Origin: Lachnospiraceae bacterium
Lineage (GTDB): Bacteria > Bacillota > Clostridia > Lachnospirales > Lachnospiraceae
DNA: 5,259 nucleotides
Direction of reading: 5' to 3'
NCBI GenBank assembly: GCA_900766915.1
Contig: CAAFXE010000315.1
Location: 1-5,259, forward strand
Shown here piece by piece: positions 5,042-5,259 of the stretch. A program made the translations under genes and the position numbers. The notes beneath the pieces were generated by a model, which saw only the letters and a program-made list of their open reading frames with translations, did not search any database and was not told the DNA's origin. Each line of letters begins with the position of its first letter. Within the stretch, counting starts at the first letter, position 1.

Positions 5042-5259
5042 CTATTTTGCTTTTGGGAGTAGGACAAAGGCCAATATTACACTCATGAAAAGTAATAACG
5101 GAATCAACAGTCTGAAAACAATAAAATACAAATCGGGATTTTGTGGAGGAGTATGCGTAATTATTGGAGTTTGGTAACTAACGGTTATTGTACAGTTAGT
5201 TTGTGACATTACCTTCATATTTGTGAATAGCTTCACATTTTCTTTTTTTAAGAAAAAGA
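5042..5259 (-). CDS. Possible C-terminal end of a minus-strand membrane protein (runs off the window)
   Basis: The minus-strand frame ending in TAG (5042-5044) is open for 71 codons to the right edge. The visible C terminus has a polar part rich in Thr/Pro (TPIITHTPPQNPD), then one clear hydrophobic segment of about 20 residues (LYFIVFRLLIPLLLFMSVIL) and the short basic tail LLPKAK. That is the look of a tail-anchored or final transmembrane helix. Internal starts exist (GTG at 5236, ATG at 5218 and 5209) without a convincing ribosome site, so it could be a small protein of about 55-64 aa or the end of a larger gene convergent with rlmD. No family is recognised. Two hairpins lie within it, which argues against coding. 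Confidence 0.3.
   Translation of the reverse strand, partial: FFLKKENVKLFTNMKVMSQTNCTITVSYQTPIITHTPPQNPDLYFIVFRLLIPLLLFMSVILAFVLLPKAK
5177..5202. repeat. Inverted repeat AACTAAC/GTTAGTT
   Basis: Perfect 7-bp arms at 5177-5183 and 5196-5202 with a 12-nt loop and no T-run on the plus strand. Function unknown. It lies inside the weakly supported minus-strand ORF. Confidence 0.3.
5222..5249 (+). terminator. Candidate plus-strand terminator near the right edge
   Basis: TGTGAA (5222-5227) pairs with TTCACA (5232-5237) across a 4-nt loop and is followed by TTTTCTTTTTTT. The stem is short, but the compact loop and long T-run make an intrinsic terminator plausible. It would stop any plus-strand transcript coming from the rlmD side. 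Confidence 0.42.

Noticed and set aside
4867..5067. Minus-strand ORF of 66 codons
   Set aside because: It uses a TTG start without a ribosome site and has low-complexity hydrophobic/serine-rich composition. It is antisense to the rlmD tail and to a more protein-like plus-strand frame.
1..5259. CRISPR array, tRNA or rRNA gene, or insertion-sequence transposase
   Set aside because: No regularly spaced 25-40 bp repeats, no cloverleaf-like stretch with a TTCGA-type loop, and no transposase-like ORF were seen on either strand.

Overview
The window looks like the right-hand end of an integrated mobile element in a low- to mid-GC Bacillota genome, most likely a gut Clostridia/Lachnospiraceae-type organism. 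I infer this from the family of the large serine recombinases, strong AGGAGGTGA-type ribosome binding sites, and Fic proteins of a kind I associate with Clostridiales. No database was consulted.

Layout. Positions 1-2118 hold a tightly packed recombinase operon. It comprises the last 43 codons of one large serine recombinase, a 140-aa protein that is only a Recombinase (DNA-binding) domain with no catalytic domain, and a complete 519-aa large serine recombinase. Gaps are 1 and 2 bases, so translation is probably coupled. The operon ends at a hairpin plus T-run (2126-2157). Positions 2158-2263 carry an extended -10 promoter surrounded by three copies of TATTCCCTT/AAGGGAATA, a likely operator. 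It drives a 348-aa class II-like Fic AMP-transferase with an intact active site and a C-terminal winged-helix domain (2264-3310). A second, very different Fic protein (383 aa, GTG start, 3472-4623) follows. It has a VbhA-like antitoxin helix fused at its N terminus, a non-canonical FIC motif, and a three-copy 21-bp (7-aa) repeat before its own winged helix. A long-loop hairpin with a T-run (4737-4797) probably ends that transcript.

At 4843-4881 there is a short in-frame tail, HVETVVLLSREK followed by a stop. It matches, from memory, the C terminus of the 23S rRNA uracil-C5 methyltransferase RlmD (RumA). That gene end is a known integration target of Firmicutes integrative elements. I therefore read about 4840-4850 as the element-chromosome junction (attR). 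Sequence to its right would be host flank, or the remains of another insertion. The flank holds an unidentified ORF remnant, a possible minus-strand C-terminal gene end running off the window, and two hairpins.

How the parts fit. The recombinase set would integrate and excise the element at rlmD. The two Fic genes would be cargo between the integrase operon and the attachment site. Both Fic proteins end in a DNA-binding-type domain, and the first has a repeat-rich promoter, so self-repression of a potentially toxic AMP-transferase is a reasonable but untested hypothesis.
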